Below are positions 7,178 through 16,928 of a DNA stretch of 36,864 bases, piece by piece. The DNA comes from a virus. The notes beneath the pieces are model-generated. The model was given only the letters and a program-made list of their open reading frames with translations, did no database searches and was not told the DNA's origin. The translations under genes were made by a program, and so were the position numbers. The DNA is taken from the IMG/VR virus record IMGVR_UViG_3300025174_000064, positions 1 through 36,864 of that record. One strand, written 5' to 3'. Positions within the stretch are counted from its first letter, which is position 1. Each line of letters starts with the position of its first letter.

Positions 7178-10100
7178 TTAAGTCTCCTCTTTCTTTCTTT
7201 GGCGTATTATTTTAAAATTAACACCGGCATATAAGGGTTCAAATGGAATTATTTCATTGTTTGTAGTTAATTTAAAATTAAGACTATGAAATATATAATT
7301 ACCTAAGTTAACGTCTTCAGCAGGTATTGCAATTCTATAATTCAATCGTTTCGGTGATAAATTAAATGTCGTTCCGCTGCTTTTTGCATCGCCATAATGA
7401 GTACAAACAACGGAATTAGCAGTAAGTATTTTTGATACCTGCGGAAGCGATATTGTCCGTATTTGAGTTTGATACATAATACTACCTTGATATATGGCTA
7501 AATCAGGTGTTTGGAATTCGGAAACAATATCGCTTCCATCAAACGTTTGACCATTTTCCAGCCTTTCTAAATATCCAGTATCTATGCTACCATAATTATA
7601 ATGGTAACCATTGCTATCATGTATGCCAATTTCACATTGCAAATACTTTCCGGCACTTCTGTCTGTTTCGTACCATTTCTGCCGTCTTAAATCCCAGACT
7701 ACTTCCTTATTAAGCGTTGTCGAACTCCCTGAAGCAAAATACCAATGCGCTCTCAACCCGATGTCGTCCCAAGATATAACAGATTTATGTGCCATCGCCT
7801 TATTGATACATTCGGCTTTTAGTGGATCGAAATAATTAGAGATATTATCAGATATTATCATAATGGAATTGCCATTATAATAATAAATACCTGACACGCC
7901 CTGCCATATTAAAATCTGATGTGCCTGTAATGGTGAATATTCCAATCCAACAGGGCTTGCTTTCATTGTCTCCGGCGCATTGCAGCCGATTGCCGAAGAC
8001 AATTTTATTATTTTTCTGTTTTCAGGATTATCGCCTTCAATAACAAACGTTTCAGTCTTTTTACACACAACAATCGAGCTTGCCACTCCTGACGTATATC
8101 TTACGAATAATTCCTTAGCGGCTACCAGTTCCGTATTGTTTTGGAAATTCAGGGGATCGCCTGCGTCTTTGCCATTAAAGACATTATAGGTATTTAATCT
8201 TGTCGTGATGCACTCGCTTTTGTTTTCGTAAATATTATTGAAAAGCCATAATCTGTTTTGCGCAAGCAGTCCGAATTTATACGGATTTATTTTCTTTTGA
8301 ACGGGGATACCGCTGATATAATAACACAATATACCGTAATCATCTGCGCCACTTGTTACGGCATTCCAGCGTATTCTATAATAATATAATTTATCCTCTT
8401 TACCAACGTTGGTTCTGAATTCAATGTTTTCTTCTATCGGATCCCATGTAATAAACCCGCTCTGCCCCATTGTGGCATCAGCAGTTGTATAAGTGCCATC
8501 AATAATATTCTTTATTTTCTTCCATGTCGAACCATTCCAATAATAAACAGACGCTTGCGCAATATTTACATTTTCTTTCCCCGGTATAAATTTCAATTGG
8601 ATACCAGTCGTTCTTTCGTTAAAACCCGCAGCAATAAACGTCCCAACGGAAGAATTTCCAAGTTTCATATATGTCGATTCATCGCCTTTAACGGTTTCGT
8701 CCCAGGTATATCTATCTTCAAATACATTGATAGTATTGTCTTCATATTTTTCTGTGGCAGGAATATATTTTTGGACGGATATTGCCGTCCGGGGTTCGCC
8801 GTCCCAAATGTCTCGTATTCTCTGGAATGGTTCATCAACGGTTACTTGGCTTATTGTACAAGTATTAATCGCATCGGTAACTACAGCTTTATACCAATAA
8901 CCAAATATCCCGTCCATAATCGAAGGTTTCGCGATATTTGCCGTAGAATTAAAACTGACAATACCCGTTTGCGCTAACGAAATACCGCCTACGGACGTGC
9001 CATCGGCGATGTTCGAGCATATTATCCAATCCTCGCCATCCCAGTAATACACTTGTATAGTGCTTGTGCTGGTATTAGCGGTAACTATGTAAAATTTAAT
9101 TGCCTGCACAGGCATTACGTTCCCGATTCGCATTGTCGCTCTCTGTGACGTGCCATAACTATCAGTTGCTGGCTCAAAAGCGCTAGTATGCCGGACTACG
9201 TTGGAAATTCTTATTTCGACAAAATACCCAAAATATGGATTTGCTCCGGCTTCGTTTGCACCAATATACAAAACACCTGCAAGCATATCGGCAATTCTGT
9301 TTGTGTCGGAAAAAGCATTTAGTAAATATCCATCTGCAAATATATATTTTTTATTATCTTTTTCATCGAATTCCAGGTGAATCCACTTGTTTACTCTAAC
9401 AACGTCTGCATCAGTAGTATAAGTTTTATCAACTACTTTTCTGCAAGTCCAAGTAACTGTGTTATCAACAATTGTAGCTCCAACAGTATTTACCCATACT
9501 GGCTCTACCCCACCAGTAGTACCAGCAATTGTGCATTCGTGGAAATAGCCACTTGCTACAGTAGGAATAACAGCATCGTTTAGATTTTTAGCTACACCAT
9601 TAGCCCAAACCGTACTTGGACTTGTAAATATTTTAAATGCAACAGACCCATCGGTATTAACATACCAACGCCAATATCTTTCTGCATCTGTTTTTTGTCC
9701 CATCAGACTTCGTATAGCAGATAAATCAGATATTCTAAACCAGCCATCAAGGCAAATATTTCCCCCACTGAAATTGAAATCAGCATCATCAGGAATAGTT
9801 AGCCAATCGCCTGTGCCATCTAAATATCCAGATGAAGGCTCGAAATGTTTATATGTAGTGCTTATCTGCGCATTTCCTACTGCCGTAATTGTATGTGGTG
9901 TTGTTGGCGAAGAATCAGTAAATGTCGCACCTTCACAATGCAACAATAACATAACATTGGCGTCCATCGTGCTAGCGGTTGTAATTGTTGCTATGTTTTC
10001 GGCATCGGTTAAACTATTTTGAACCTGTTCCGTATAATCTTTTTTGAAATCGCCATTAGGATCGTAAATAATAAAACTCGACACCTTGTTTTCATTACCA

Positions 10101-10555
10101 CCCCATAAAAGAGTTTTTACGCCATTGCAATAAACTATATGCCCTTGCGGGGCATCGCTGAATGAACCTACTGTTGCACCTGAATCATCTGTATATAACG
10201 GGGAGGCATCGAAATCGCCTTGATTCGGAATACTTGTACTATTTTTATAAACTGCCGACGCAGTCTCGGCAGAATCGAATGCCTGCGCTAAAATATAACT
10301 TTCCGAAACGGGTTGGTCTTTTCTTAACTGGTGTAGTCTTCTTATTTTAGGCTTTGACAAGGGAGAGGTGTTAATTTTAGACATACCGGGTATACCAATA
10401 ATGCCGTTATCGGTATATCTCATATTTTTTAAAATTTTGAAATTGTCTATAACAAAAGAACGCTCTCCTGGCTCTATTAATTTAGTGGAATCGTAAGCAG
10501 TAATTAATTTCCCGCTTAATCCTATTTGGACAGAGATTAATTTTTCGTCTTGCAT
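7178..10555 (-). CDS. Giant tail protein with LamG-like domain
   Basis: 1125 residues, the largest product here. Residues about 198-455 resemble a LamG/concanavalin-like jelly roll (D-A-N-V-M-L-L-L-H-C-E-G and L-D-G-T-G-D-W-L-T-I-P). The fold appears interrupted at about 312-380 by a small module with a G-Y-F-H-E-C-T-I-A-G-T-T-G and E-P-V-W pattern, a common insertion in phage tail proteins. Two repeats, V-Y-Y-W-D-G-E-D-W (about 502) and V-Y-Y-W-N-G-S-T-W (about 675), head similar units. The C-terminal third is beta-rich, and the end is basic. It directly follows the tail-tube-A-like gene, the place of T7 gp12-like nozzle proteins. Likely the tail tube/nozzle with carbohydrate-binding ability. 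Confidence 0.7.
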   Translation of the reverse strand: MQDEKLISVQIGLSGKLITAYDSTKLIEPGERSFVIDNFKILKNMRYTDNGIIGIPGMSKINTSPLSKPKIRRLHQLRKDQPVSESYILAQAFDSAETASAVYKNSTSIPNQGDFDASPLYTDDSGATVGSFSDAPQGHIVYCNGVKTLLWGGNENKVSSFIIYDPNGDFKKDYTEQVQNSLTDAENIATITTASTMDANVMLLLHCEGATFTDSSPTTPHTITAVGNAQISTTYKHFEPSSGYLDGTGDWLTIPDDADFNFSGGNICLDGWFRISDLSAIRSLMGQKTDAERYWRWYVNTDGSVAFKIFTSPSTVWANGVAKNLNDAVIPTVASGYFHECTIAGTTGGVEPVWVNTVGATIVDNTVTWTCRKVVDKTYTTDADVVRVNKWIHLEFDEKDNKKYIFADGYLLNAFSDTNRIADMLAGVLYIGANEAGANPYFGYFVEIRISNVVRHTSAFEPATDSYGTSQRATMRIGNVMPVQAIKFYIVTANTSTSTIQVYYWDGEDWIICSNIADGTSVGGISLAQTGIVSFNSTANIAKPSIMDGIFGYWYKAVVTDAINTCTISQVTVDEPFQRIRDIWDGEPRTAISVQKYIPATEKYEDNTINVFEDRYTWDETVKGDESTYMKLGNSSVGTFIAAGFNERTTGIQLKFIPGKENVNIAQASVYYWNGSTWKKIKNIIDGTYTTADATMGQSGFITWDPIEENIEFRTNVGKEDKLYYYRIRWNAVTSGADDYGILCYYISGIPVQKKINPYKFGLLAQNRLWLFNNIYENKSECITTRLNTYNVFNGKDAGDPLNFQNNTELVAAKELFVRYTSGVASSIVVCKKTETFVIEGDNPENRKIIKLSSAIGCNAPETMKASPVGLEYSPLQAHQILIWQGVSGIYYYNGNSIMIISDNISNYFDPLKAECINKAMAHKSVISWDDIGLRAHWYFASGSSTTLNKEVVWDLRRQKWYETDRSAGKYLQCEIGIHDSNGYHYNYGSIDTGYLERLENGQTFDGSDIVSEFQTPDLAIYQGSIMYQTQIRTISLPQVSKILTANSVVCTHYGDAKSSGTTFNLSPKRLNYRIAIPAEDVNLGNYIFHSLNFKLTTNNEIIPFEPLYAGVNFKIIRQRKKEET

Positions 10556-10558
10556 ATA

Positions 10559-11464
10559 TTACCGCCTGCGTTTTTTGAAATTTACTCTAAATCCCTGCCG
10601 ATTTAAATTTAAATTAATATTAGTAGCCGCTCTCTTTATTTCATTATTTGCTAAAATATATAAATTATCCCCAAAATTCGGGGACCTATCTTTGTATTTA
10701 TAGAGAAACATTGCATATTTAATAAGCGGAGCGTTGTATTGGGAGAGGAACCTGAACGTTCTGTAATCCGAATAAACGGGATCCGGACGTTGTTGATAGT
10801 AAACGGTTATGGTATGCCCACTCGTAGAAGGCGGAGGGTCTAGAATTAATTGTAGCCGCCCTTGCGGAACGATTACAAAGCTATCAGCCAGCCCCCATTG
10901 ATTAGTACCATTAAATAAAGCAGTTTTTAAAATAGTACTCGATGTCTTTTCTAGCACAATGCCATCAGAACTATCGGTCGTATTATGTACAATATCGCCG
11001 GCATTTACATTTGAGAAATCCGATGCGCTTGCCGTTAAAATACACTCACCACCGCTTAACGTTCCAGTAGCCGAAGTTACGCCTGTTATCTTATCCGATA
11101 ATATTGCATCTATAATACTAAACCTATAGGGTATGGGAGTTGAATCAGTTTGATTTTGATAGACAATGTTTTGATATTTGTCCCATTTAATGAATGAATC
11201 GGAGACTCCATCATTATATTTGATGAAAAATTCATCATTCGTATCCATTAAATACAATTTAAGAAAATTTGCATTTAGCGGATATGCGGTTTGTTGTGCT
11301 ATAGTAGTAATTGTTTGTGTAGCACTTAAACAATGAGTGCGATTAACAATTTCCTTTGCTGCCTCGTTAATCCAATAATAACTACTCTTGATATCTAGGA
11401 AGGTAGAGGTTGAAGATTCATTTAAGAGCTGTCTAAGACCATATAGCAATTCTTTCCCATCCAA
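10559..11464 (-). CDS. Tail tubular protein A-like head-tail adaptor
   Basis: 301 residues. The N-terminus is helical (L-R-Q-L-L-N-E-S-S-T-S-T-F-L-D, with a W-I-N-E-A-A-K-E-I shortly after), a beta-rich centre follows, and the C-terminus ends in strongly basic K-K-R-R-R. Size, the N-terminal helical pair and the position between the capsid genes and the giant tail protein match the gp11/tail-tubular-A type adaptors of podoviruses. A region around 130-205 (Thr/Ser/Gly-rich) may be an inserted beta domain. Its TAA is three bases ahead of the next ATG, consistent with coupled translation. Confidence 0.65.
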   Translation of the reverse strand: MDGKELLYGLRQLLNESSTSTFLDIKSSYYWINEAAKEIVNRTHCLSATQTITTIAQQTAYPLNANFLKLYLMDTNDEFFIKYNDGVSDSFIKWDKYQNIVYQNQTDSTPIPYRFSIIDAILSDKITGVTSATGTLSGGECILTASASDFSNVNAGDIVHNTTDSSDGIVLEKTSSTILKTALFNGTNQWGLADSFVIVPQGRLQLILDPPPSTSGHTITVYYQQRPDPVYSDYRTFRFLSQYNAPLIKYAMFLYKYKDRSPNFGDNLYILANNEIKRAATNINLNLNRQGFRVNFKKRRR

Positions 11465-11481
11465 TTTACAATCTCCTGAAT

Positions 11482-12105
11482 TTAAGCTTTAGTCGAGGCG
11501 GCAGCATGTCCTTCAGAGGTAACAGTGACATATTTCGAGCCACGCGCCGTTACTCTATCCTTCCTTATTTCTTCAACATTAAAATCTTCACCTAAATGGT
11601 ATCCCATAATTCTACATGCTCGAATAGCCTCATGTCTCGAAATTTTAGAGCCGCCAAAATTCCCTGTAGCTTTAAGATTAAGCGTTTTTGAAATATAAGG
11701 ATTTTTTATTTTAATACAAGGACTAACGTTCCTTTCCGCTTCCACATGCGGGTCCGCCGTCCCCATTTCCATTTGAGATTTGGTAAATAAGCTACCCCCT
11801 ATCTGGTCCCTGAGATTCTCGTATTCATCTGCTATCTCTTTTTTTTCTTCGGCTGTAAAGTCATGCTTGCTTTTATTAATACCATCCAACTTCATTTCCA
11901 TATTTACTAATTCTTGCTTCTTATACATAATATCATTCGGTGGAATTTCATTCCTGGCCATCATTCCTTTTAATGCAACAATCTGATTTTCTAGTTCCAA
12001 TACATGATTTGGCAGCATATATACTGGATATTCAGATAAAATCTCACCATCCAGTTCGTTATTCTTTCTATCTAATGCACCAAAAAAGAAGTAATTTTTA
12101 GCCAT
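11482..12105 (-). CDS. Hypothetical late protein in the head-tail module
   Basis: 207 residues from the ATG at 12105, chosen because AGGAGAG lies nine bases upstream; an earlier in-frame start would overlap the hairpin at 12133-12162. It has a central helical, charged segment (about 35-110) and a C-terminal part with G-S-K-I-S-R-H-E-A-I-R-A-C-R. I do not recognise the family. Position between the capsid-associated protein and the adaptor suggests a neck or head-completion component. Confidence 0.55.
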   Translation of the reverse strand: MAKNYFFFGALDRKNNELDGEILSEYPVYMLPNHVLELENQIVALKGMMARNEIPPNDIMYKKQELVNMEMKLDGINKSKHDFTAEEKKEIADEYENLRDQIGGSLFTKSQMEMGTADPHVEAERNVSPCIKIKNPYISKTLNLKATGNFGGSKISRHEAIRACRIMGYHLGEDFNVEEIRKDRVTARGSKYVTVTSEGHAAASTKA

Positions 12106-12132
12106 AATTTTTTTCTCTCCTAATAATTTGTG

Positions 12133-12162
12133 ATGGAGAGAGGCAAAATTGCCTCTCTCCAT
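12133..12162 (-). promoter_or_regulatory. Perfect intergenic hairpin
   Basis: The arms 12133-12146 (ATGGAGAGAGGCAA) and 12149-12162 are exact inverted repeats separated by two bases. It lies 16 bases after the stop of the 553-residue gene and ahead of the next ribosome site. There is no T-run, so it is more likely an mRNA-stabilising or processing hairpin than an efficient Rho-independent terminator. It may set different expression levels for capsid and tail genes. Confidence 0.7.
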
Positions 12163-12178
12163 AAATAATAAACTAAGA

Positions 12179-13840
12179 TTAAGATACGGTTACGCCAACT
12201 GCTAAAGGTTTATATCTAAGATAGAATGCCCAAGTAGCCGTTGAAGCCGCCCCACCAACTACTGTTGTAATAATTCCTGCAGGAACAATTATTGTGCCTG
12301 GATTAGCAATCAAGTTTGGGCCAGTTACGCTAAATAAAGCTGCCGTTGCCATTGCTGTTCCCGCCAACGTAACAGTAGAACCTGCTACTGCCGTAGCAAG
12401 CGATCCTGTAGCACCCGAAATTGTGCCTGCCGCCCCCTCTGTTGGGTCGGCGCTATATTGAAGCGTTGCTGCGCCGCCATCACCCGTAGTCATACAAAGA
12501 CCAAAGAGGGCTTCAATTCTAATCGGCCCGCCTGTAATCGTAAAGATAGTAGTTCCGTTTGCCAGGGCAGCCGTAGTCGAAACAGCTACTCTTTCCTGCA
12601 AATTAGCTATGCCTTTTGCATAAGCAGAAAGTGATTTTGTAGTCCCAGGGACATAGACACTTGCATCAGTTTTATTGCCAACCACGTCTGCTGCGCTTGC
12701 ATTACTTGTCGCATCTGCGGTTCCAACAGTTAACCAGTTAATGGCTCCCTTCAGATAAGCCATTAATGTTTTAGTGGCAGCGACTACCGTAACGGCAGCA
12801 TCGGTTTTCCTGCCGATTGCATCTCTTATTGTAGTATCTGTGGTAGCATCGGCTGTTGGAGCATCAAAATAACCATCAACAATATCAAGTTTACCTTCAA
12901 TATCGCCAGACAAGATAGTGCCTATCTTTTCGCCCGCCGTAGCATCCGTACCCGTACCGAAGGATTCAAACCATTGCATATCGTTATTGGCTGTCACGTA
13001 CGTAGTTCCACTTGCCACCCTGACCTTTACGTTCGCAGCCGTACCCGTTGACGTTGCCTGCAACAGAATACCAACGGTAGGACTTGCATTCGTATTATTA
13101 ATTATAATGTTTTCAAGAAATGCGTTAATCCATGCCGTTCCGTTTTCTATATTACCAGTTGCGAAATCACCAACAATATCTATGTTTCTCAATACAGGTT
13201 TTGTTGCAGCCGCAACTTGGATATTCGATTGCTTTTGCGTTCCTAACCCATCGCCAACGAAATATTTCCAGCCATCGATTGTTATCCGCGTTGCATTTGC
13301 ATCAGCAACGATACAGTCTGTAGTATCTATGCCAGTGCTATCATACCATTCACTCTCAAACATTTTAAAATCTGCGGCATTTACGTCAATAGGCCCCGTT
13401 AGAGCATCGATACCTGCGGCAAAACGTGGAGTAACGAGAGTAACGTTGGCGGCCTCAATATTCATATCTGCATTAACAGACGTTTTGAAATTGATAGTCG
13501 CCTTTTTATTACCGTTACCAAGAAAAACCACAGTAATACCTGCAATGTCAAACGTCAATGCTCCCGCAGAAGCAACGTTTTCGATATGTCCAGGCAATGC
13601 AAAAACAACGTCACCATTGTTCGCTTTACATCTACCAATAGCATAGTCGATAGTAGCGAATGGATTTAATTTATCCCCATTGCTTGTAGAGTCTGTTCCC
13701 GCTAGCCAGGATTCACCTGAATCTGCTGAGGCTGCGGAACAAACAAAAAATACATTTCCAACTATTACTGATTCGTTAACCGAACCCATAATTGGAACTC
13801 CTCTTGAACTTATCCCATGCGGGAAAGGCGTCATACTCAT
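12179..13840 (-). CDS. Beta-rich capsid-associated structural protein
   Basis: 553 residues, poor in charge and rich in Ala, Thr, Gly and Val. The N-terminal half reads like a right-handed beta helix (a D-K-L-N-P-F-A-T-I-D-Y-A-I segment, then repeated I/V-T-I turns). Two related units follow at about 335-375 (I-R-D-A-I-G-R-K-T-D-A-A-V) and about 383-425 (A-A-D-V-V-G-N-K-T-D-A-S-V), each ending in L/S-x-A-Y-x-K-G. This G-N-K-T-D motif recurs in phage head-associated proteins. The C-terminus is a further beta domain. Position just after the major capsid gene suggests a head decoration or head-fibre protein. Confidence 0.6.
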   Translation of the reverse strand: MSMTPFPHGISSRGVPIMGSVNESVIVGNVFFVCSAASADSGESWLAGTDSTSNGDKLNPFATIDYAIGRCKANNGDVVFALPGHIENVASAGALTFDIAGITVVFLGNGNKKATINFKTSVNADMNIEAANVTLVTPRFAAGIDALTGPIDVNAADFKMFESEWYDSTGIDTTDCIVADANATRITIDGWKYFVGDGLGTQKQSNIQVAAATKPVLRNIDIVGDFATGNIENGTAWINAFLENIIINNTNASPTVGILLQATSTGTAANVKVRVASGTTYVTANNDMQWFESFGTGTDATAGEKIGTILSGDIEGKLDIVDGYFDAPTADATTDTTIRDAIGRKTDAAVTVVAATKTLMAYLKGAINWLTVGTADATSNASAADVVGNKTDASVYVPGTTKSLSAYAKGIANLQERVAVSTTAALANGTTIFTITGGPIRIEALFGLCMTTGDGGAATLQYSADPTEGAAGTISGATGSLATAVAGSTVTLAGTAMATAALFSVTGPNLIANPGTIIVPAGIITTVVGGAASTATWAFYLRYKPLAVGVTVS

Positions 13841-13919
13841 ATATGCTCCTTTATTCAGGAATATCGCCCTGTCTCATGCAATACCAGCCGGAATCCAACC
13901 AGCCATTACCCTAAATTCA

Positions 13920-13946
13920 TCCGGCAACCCTCGTCAGATTGCCGGA
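13920..13946 (-). promoter_or_regulatory. Intergenic hairpin downstream of the capsid gene
   Basis: TCCGGCAA (13920-13927) and TTGCCGGA (13939-13946) form a perfect 8-bp stem with an 11-base loop in the 120-base gap after the major capsid gene. No T-run follows. It may stabilise the abundant capsid mRNA or partially attenuate readthrough. The rest of the gap shows no ORF. Confidence 0.6.
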
Positions 13947-13960
13947 CGATAATTGTAAAC

Positions 13961-14902
13961 TTAGACGACTGTATTCCAATACAGCCATCTCCACCCCACG
14001 AAACCGTAGCCGTGTCTTTCGTAGATGCTTTGCATCGTGGCTAAAGTCATAAAGTCGATAGTGACTTTATAATCGGCTTTTGCTCTCTGTATCCATTTCA
14101 GAGATTTTTTAACCATATCCATATCAATTAATCCCCATGACGTTGATGAATAATCGCTAAGCAACAAGGAATTGATAGATTTGTACTTACCAGCCTGGAC
14201 GTTTTTGTTATGTTCAGCAGTATCCAAGCCAAAAGGCGTACCTAAAATCTCTTGTACTTTAAAATCTAATTCGTCTGGATGTATAATTGCATAGTTATCG
14301 CCAGTCGTATTAAATCTTATTCCCTGACTATTCCTGAATTTACGCATATTAATTCTAGCAGCAGCCAGAGATAATTTCGTAAGAGCATCCGTTCCGGAAT
14401 TAGAAAAGCCCGTTGCCGTGCTAATACCAGGAACTTTCGTCTTATGCCCAGTAGAAGCAAGACTTACGCCCTCTCCTGATTTCATGGTATCGAATGCAAC
14501 GGTATTTGCACGTGCAAAAGTCTGCACGGCATTTTTCCGTCTCAATCTATTACAGCCATCAACCATACCGGCCGCCACTTCCTCTAGCATTCCAAACTTC
14601 TCGTCATCGACCAAGTCCCGGTCGGTAGCCACCATAAGACCATATCTTTTCAATTCTATCTTGGTCGTAAATCCCTCATAAAGACTTTGTGTCGTAAATT
14701 TGCCATTGAATTCCTGAATATCTCCTAACGTAGATAATTCCATGAATTCCTCGTATGGATTTTTACTATCAGTTATATCCGTATATAAATCCAATACAGG
14801 ATCGGGAAGCTCTCCAAGCGCTTGCCGTTCTTTTGTCACGTCATATAGTTTTTTTTCCAAAATGGCTGCAAATTGTTGCGACTGTTGAGTTGACATACCC
14901 AT
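13961..14902 (-). CDS. Major capsid protein
   Basis: 313 residues. It starts with M-G-M-S-T-Q-Q-S-Q-Q-F-A and continues with a K-I-E-L-K-R-Y-G-L-M-V-A-T-D-R-D pattern, followed by I-H-P-D-E-L-D-F-K-V and a C-terminal W-R-W-L-Y-W-N-T-V-V. The order of elements (N-arm, strand pair leading to a G-x-x-V-A-T-D segment, late I-x-P) and the size agree with HK97-fold capsid proteins of the Mu-gpT-like type. It is correctly placed after scaffold and before the adaptor. No protease or N-terminal delta domain is evident; the separate scaffold gene explains this. Confidence 0.8.
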   Translation of the reverse strand: MGMSTQQSQQFAAILEKKLYDVTKERQALGELPDPVLDLYTDITDSKNPYEEFMELSTLGDIQEFNGKFTTQSLYEGFTTKIELKRYGLMVATDRDLVDDEKFGMLEEVAAGMVDGCNRLRRKNAVQTFARANTVAFDTMKSGEGVSLASTGHKTKVPGISTATGFSNSGTDALTKLSLAAARINMRKFRNSQGIRFNTTGDNYAIIHPDELDFKVQEILGTPFGLDTAEHNKNVQAGKYKSINSLLLSDYSSTSWGLIDMDMVKKSLKWIQRAKADYKVTIDFMTLATMQSIYERHGYGFVGWRWLYWNTVV

Positions 14903-14920
14903 ATTTATTCCTCCTTTCTT

Positions 14921-15727
14921 TTATGCCCTGGCCATGAAGTGTTCAGGCGAAAATTTGAATTCAACATATTCCTTGCCAGCAACGGATAAGTCCAGTCTTA
15001 AAACAATTATGCTGAAGTAATTGGTAGCTGGAGTTTGGGAAATATCGAAAAACATTGACTTGGCATCAATTTGCACAAAACTTTCAAAACAAGGCCTAAG
15101 CGGCACTCTTACAAACTTATCTCCCACCGCAATGTCTTGCGGAAAAGAAACATCGTTTGTTTCGACTGTCGTGCTGGTATCATCCGAGATTCTTGCTATG
15201 CTCACGTTTGCACCAGACCTTCCAAAGGACGTGCATAAATCTGCAACAGGCGTAAAATCACAAGCATTAGAAGTAAAGCCTAATCCTGTGCTTGAGCCTG
15301 TCGTAACCGTTAACAATGTTGGAGCAACGCCCCACGTAGCATTATACAAAGGCGCTCTCAAAATGGTAGCTGCGTCAATTTGCTCGATATATACAAATGG
15401 CTGCGGGTCATTTGCCGGTATTGGGCCTTGATTCGCACCCCAAAAATTCCTGGCTGTTTGTGCAGCCTGCGAAGTCATGCCTGTTATTTTATCCTGCAAT
15501 GTCGTCTCGTCAGTCGTCTTTGTATATGCATTATCGTTAGTAGCAGTTACGACTCCGCATAATACCTGCTTTTGAGACGTATCTCTTGCGCCCGACGCAA
15601 TTGCTACGAGACCTACGCCATCGCCGGCAGATTTAACTAAAGAACCAACATATAGCGTTGGGCTAGACGTGGAATCTACCGGCACCCACAATCCCTGCCC
15701 AGTGCTATTTCTATTGACAACTTCCAT
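14921..15727 (-). CDS. Putative head decoration/structural protein
   Basis: 268 residues from the ATG at 15727. This start was chosen because GGAGATAAAATT precedes it and it avoids overlap with the upstream gene. It is beta-rich and low in charge, begins M-E-V-V-N-R-N-S-T-G-Q-G-L-W-V-P-V, and contains a Phe/Pro-rich centre (D-P-Q-P-F-V-Y-I-E). Location immediately upstream of the major capsid gene and its composition suggest a capsid-stabilising protein. The family is not recognised with certainty. Confidence 0.55.
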   Translation of the reverse strand: MEVVNRNSTGQGLWVPVDSTSSPTLYVGSLVKSAGDGVGLVAIASGARDTSQKQVLCGVVTATNDNAYTKTTDETTLQDKITGMTSQAAQTARNFWGANQGPIPANDPQPFVYIEQIDAATILRAPLYNATWGVAPTLLTVTTGSSTGLGFTSNACDFTPVADLCTSFGRSGANVSIARISDDTSTTVETNDVSFPQDIAVGDKFVRVPLRPCFESFVQIDAKSMFFDISQTPATNYFSIIVLRLDLSVAGKEYVEFKFSPEHFMARA

Positions 15728-15738
15728 AATTTTATCTC

Positions 15739-16125
15739 CTAATAATCTCCTCTCCAATTTAACGAATGGCACAGAGGGCATCCCGTGCCGGTTATAACAT
15801 GGATGTGAGGGTCAAGGCCTGGATTCCCGCTCAAATCAGAGGGGAGGGCGACCATTACGTGGAGTATACCGCTCATCACCGACATAGCGGATTCCGGTAT
15901 GCCTGATTCTGCTCCTTGAGCTTCTTCGATATAGTCCAAATATACAGCCCCGCTTCCGCTCGACTTGCCGCCAAGCGCATCTTTACTCTCATCGCATATT
16001 TGACCACAATTCCAACATCGGTAAAGTGCGCCGCCTTCCGGCTCGTCGCCGGGGAGTTTAATTCGCCGGCTTTCTTTGCGGACTTTACTTTTTCGTTGCC
16101 ATCGCAGTCTTGTCTCATTTCTCAT
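15739..16125 (-). CDS. Zinc-ribbon structural-module protein
   Basis: 128 residues with a basic N-terminus (first 25 residues rich in Arg and Lys), C-W-N-C near residue 38 and a second pair, C-P-L-C, near 119; together these could bind one zinc ion. The sequence R-C-W-N-C-G-Q-I-C-D resembles zinc-containing proteins next to capsid genes in other phages. Its ATG directly follows the TAA of the scaffold gene in the same frame (TAAATG), so it is translated by coupling. Confidence 0.6.
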   Translation of the reverse strand: MRNETRLRWQRKSKVRKESRRIKLPGDEPEGGALYRCWNCGQICDESKDALGGKSSGSGAVYLDYIEEAQGAESGIPESAMSVMSGILHVMVALPSDLSGNPGLDPHIHVITGTGCPLCHSLNWRGDY

Positions 16126-16905
16126 TTATTTGATTTTAGCTAAAGCATCAACCGCCCATTGCCGATCTTCCGGCTTTTCTATATTTTTACCTAATCTTAC
16201 TAACAACCTTTGAACTTCATCTGATATAACTGGCAATCTTACCTCTCTTGTCGATACATTTGAAGAACCACCTACGCCTGTAGCCATGTTCGTATTTGTA
16301 CCTTTAAACGGACTTTCTTTTTTAGAAGTCAACGTGGCTATTCTTCTTTTCAATACTGCCGTTTCTGCTTTATTATAAAATCTTTCTGCATCTGCTATTG
16401 GATCGCCCGATTGTGTAAATTTCATTGACAACAATTCGTCTTCGATTTCCTTGTCGCCTTTTAAATATGTTTTTTGGAGTTCGTCATATAATTTATCTTC
16501 ATAATTTTTTTGAGCCGATATTTTTTCAGATTCCTTATCCACTCTTTCTTTTTCCCTTTTTTCGATTTCCATATTTGCCGCTTTTCGGGCAATATTAGCA
16601 ATTTGTTTAGGATCGTTAAAATCTAAAAGTTCCGATTCTAATTCAGGATCAATAACTTCTTTTGCGACTGGCGTTTTTAATCTAAAAACTTCCTCCCTCA
16701 AAAATCCAAAATCGTCTTGCATTTGCTTGATTTTGCGGCCCATATCCGACCGCTCCTCAAGCAATCTTTTCCTTTCCGATTTGAGATTTTCTATTTCTTC
16801 ATTAATATTTTCTTTCTCCTCTAGCACTGGCTCTAGCGCTGGCTCCAACGCTGCTTCTGTCGTTGTTACTAACATTGCGTCTGGTTCTTTTTCTGCCTTT
16901 GACAT
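16126..16905 (-). CDS. Scaffolding protein
   Basis: 259 residues, almost entirely helical and highly charged. It has an Ala/Glu/Pro-rich start with a small internal repeat (L-E-P-A-L-E-P-V-L-E), a long coiled coil (about 30-75), a second charged helix (about 95-150), a Gly/Ser/Thr-rich linker (about 205-215), and a short C-terminal helical region (about 222-259) with basic residues, as in scaffolds that bind the capsid with their C-terminus. AAGGAG precedes the ATG. It lies between portal and capsid genes as expected. Confidence 0.7.
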   Translation of the reverse strand: MSKAEKEPDAMLVTTTEAALEPALEPVLEEKENINEEIENLKSERKRLLEERSDMGRKIKQMQDDFGFLREEVFRLKTPVAKEVIDPELESELLDFNDPKQIANIARKAANMEIEKREKERVDKESEKISAQKNYEDKLYDELQKTYLKGDKEIEDELLSMKFTQSGDPIADAERFYNKAETAVLKRRIATLTSKKESPFKGTNTNMATGVGGSSNVSTREVRLPVISDEVQRLLVRLGKNIEKPEDRQWAVDALAKIK

Positions 16906-16928
16906 AAAAACATACTCCTTATATAAAT

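Noticed and set aside
12918-13646. Long open frame on the plus strand
   Set aside because: Antisense to the Ala/Thr/Val-rich capsid-associated gene; low-complexity coding DNA often leaves the opposite strand open. No ribosome site, and the predicted product is hydrophobic noise.
15876-16118. Alternative minus-strand frame overlapping the zinc protein
   Set aside because: The other frame (15739-16125) holds two Cys pairs and couples to scaffold through TAAATG; this one has no supporting motif.
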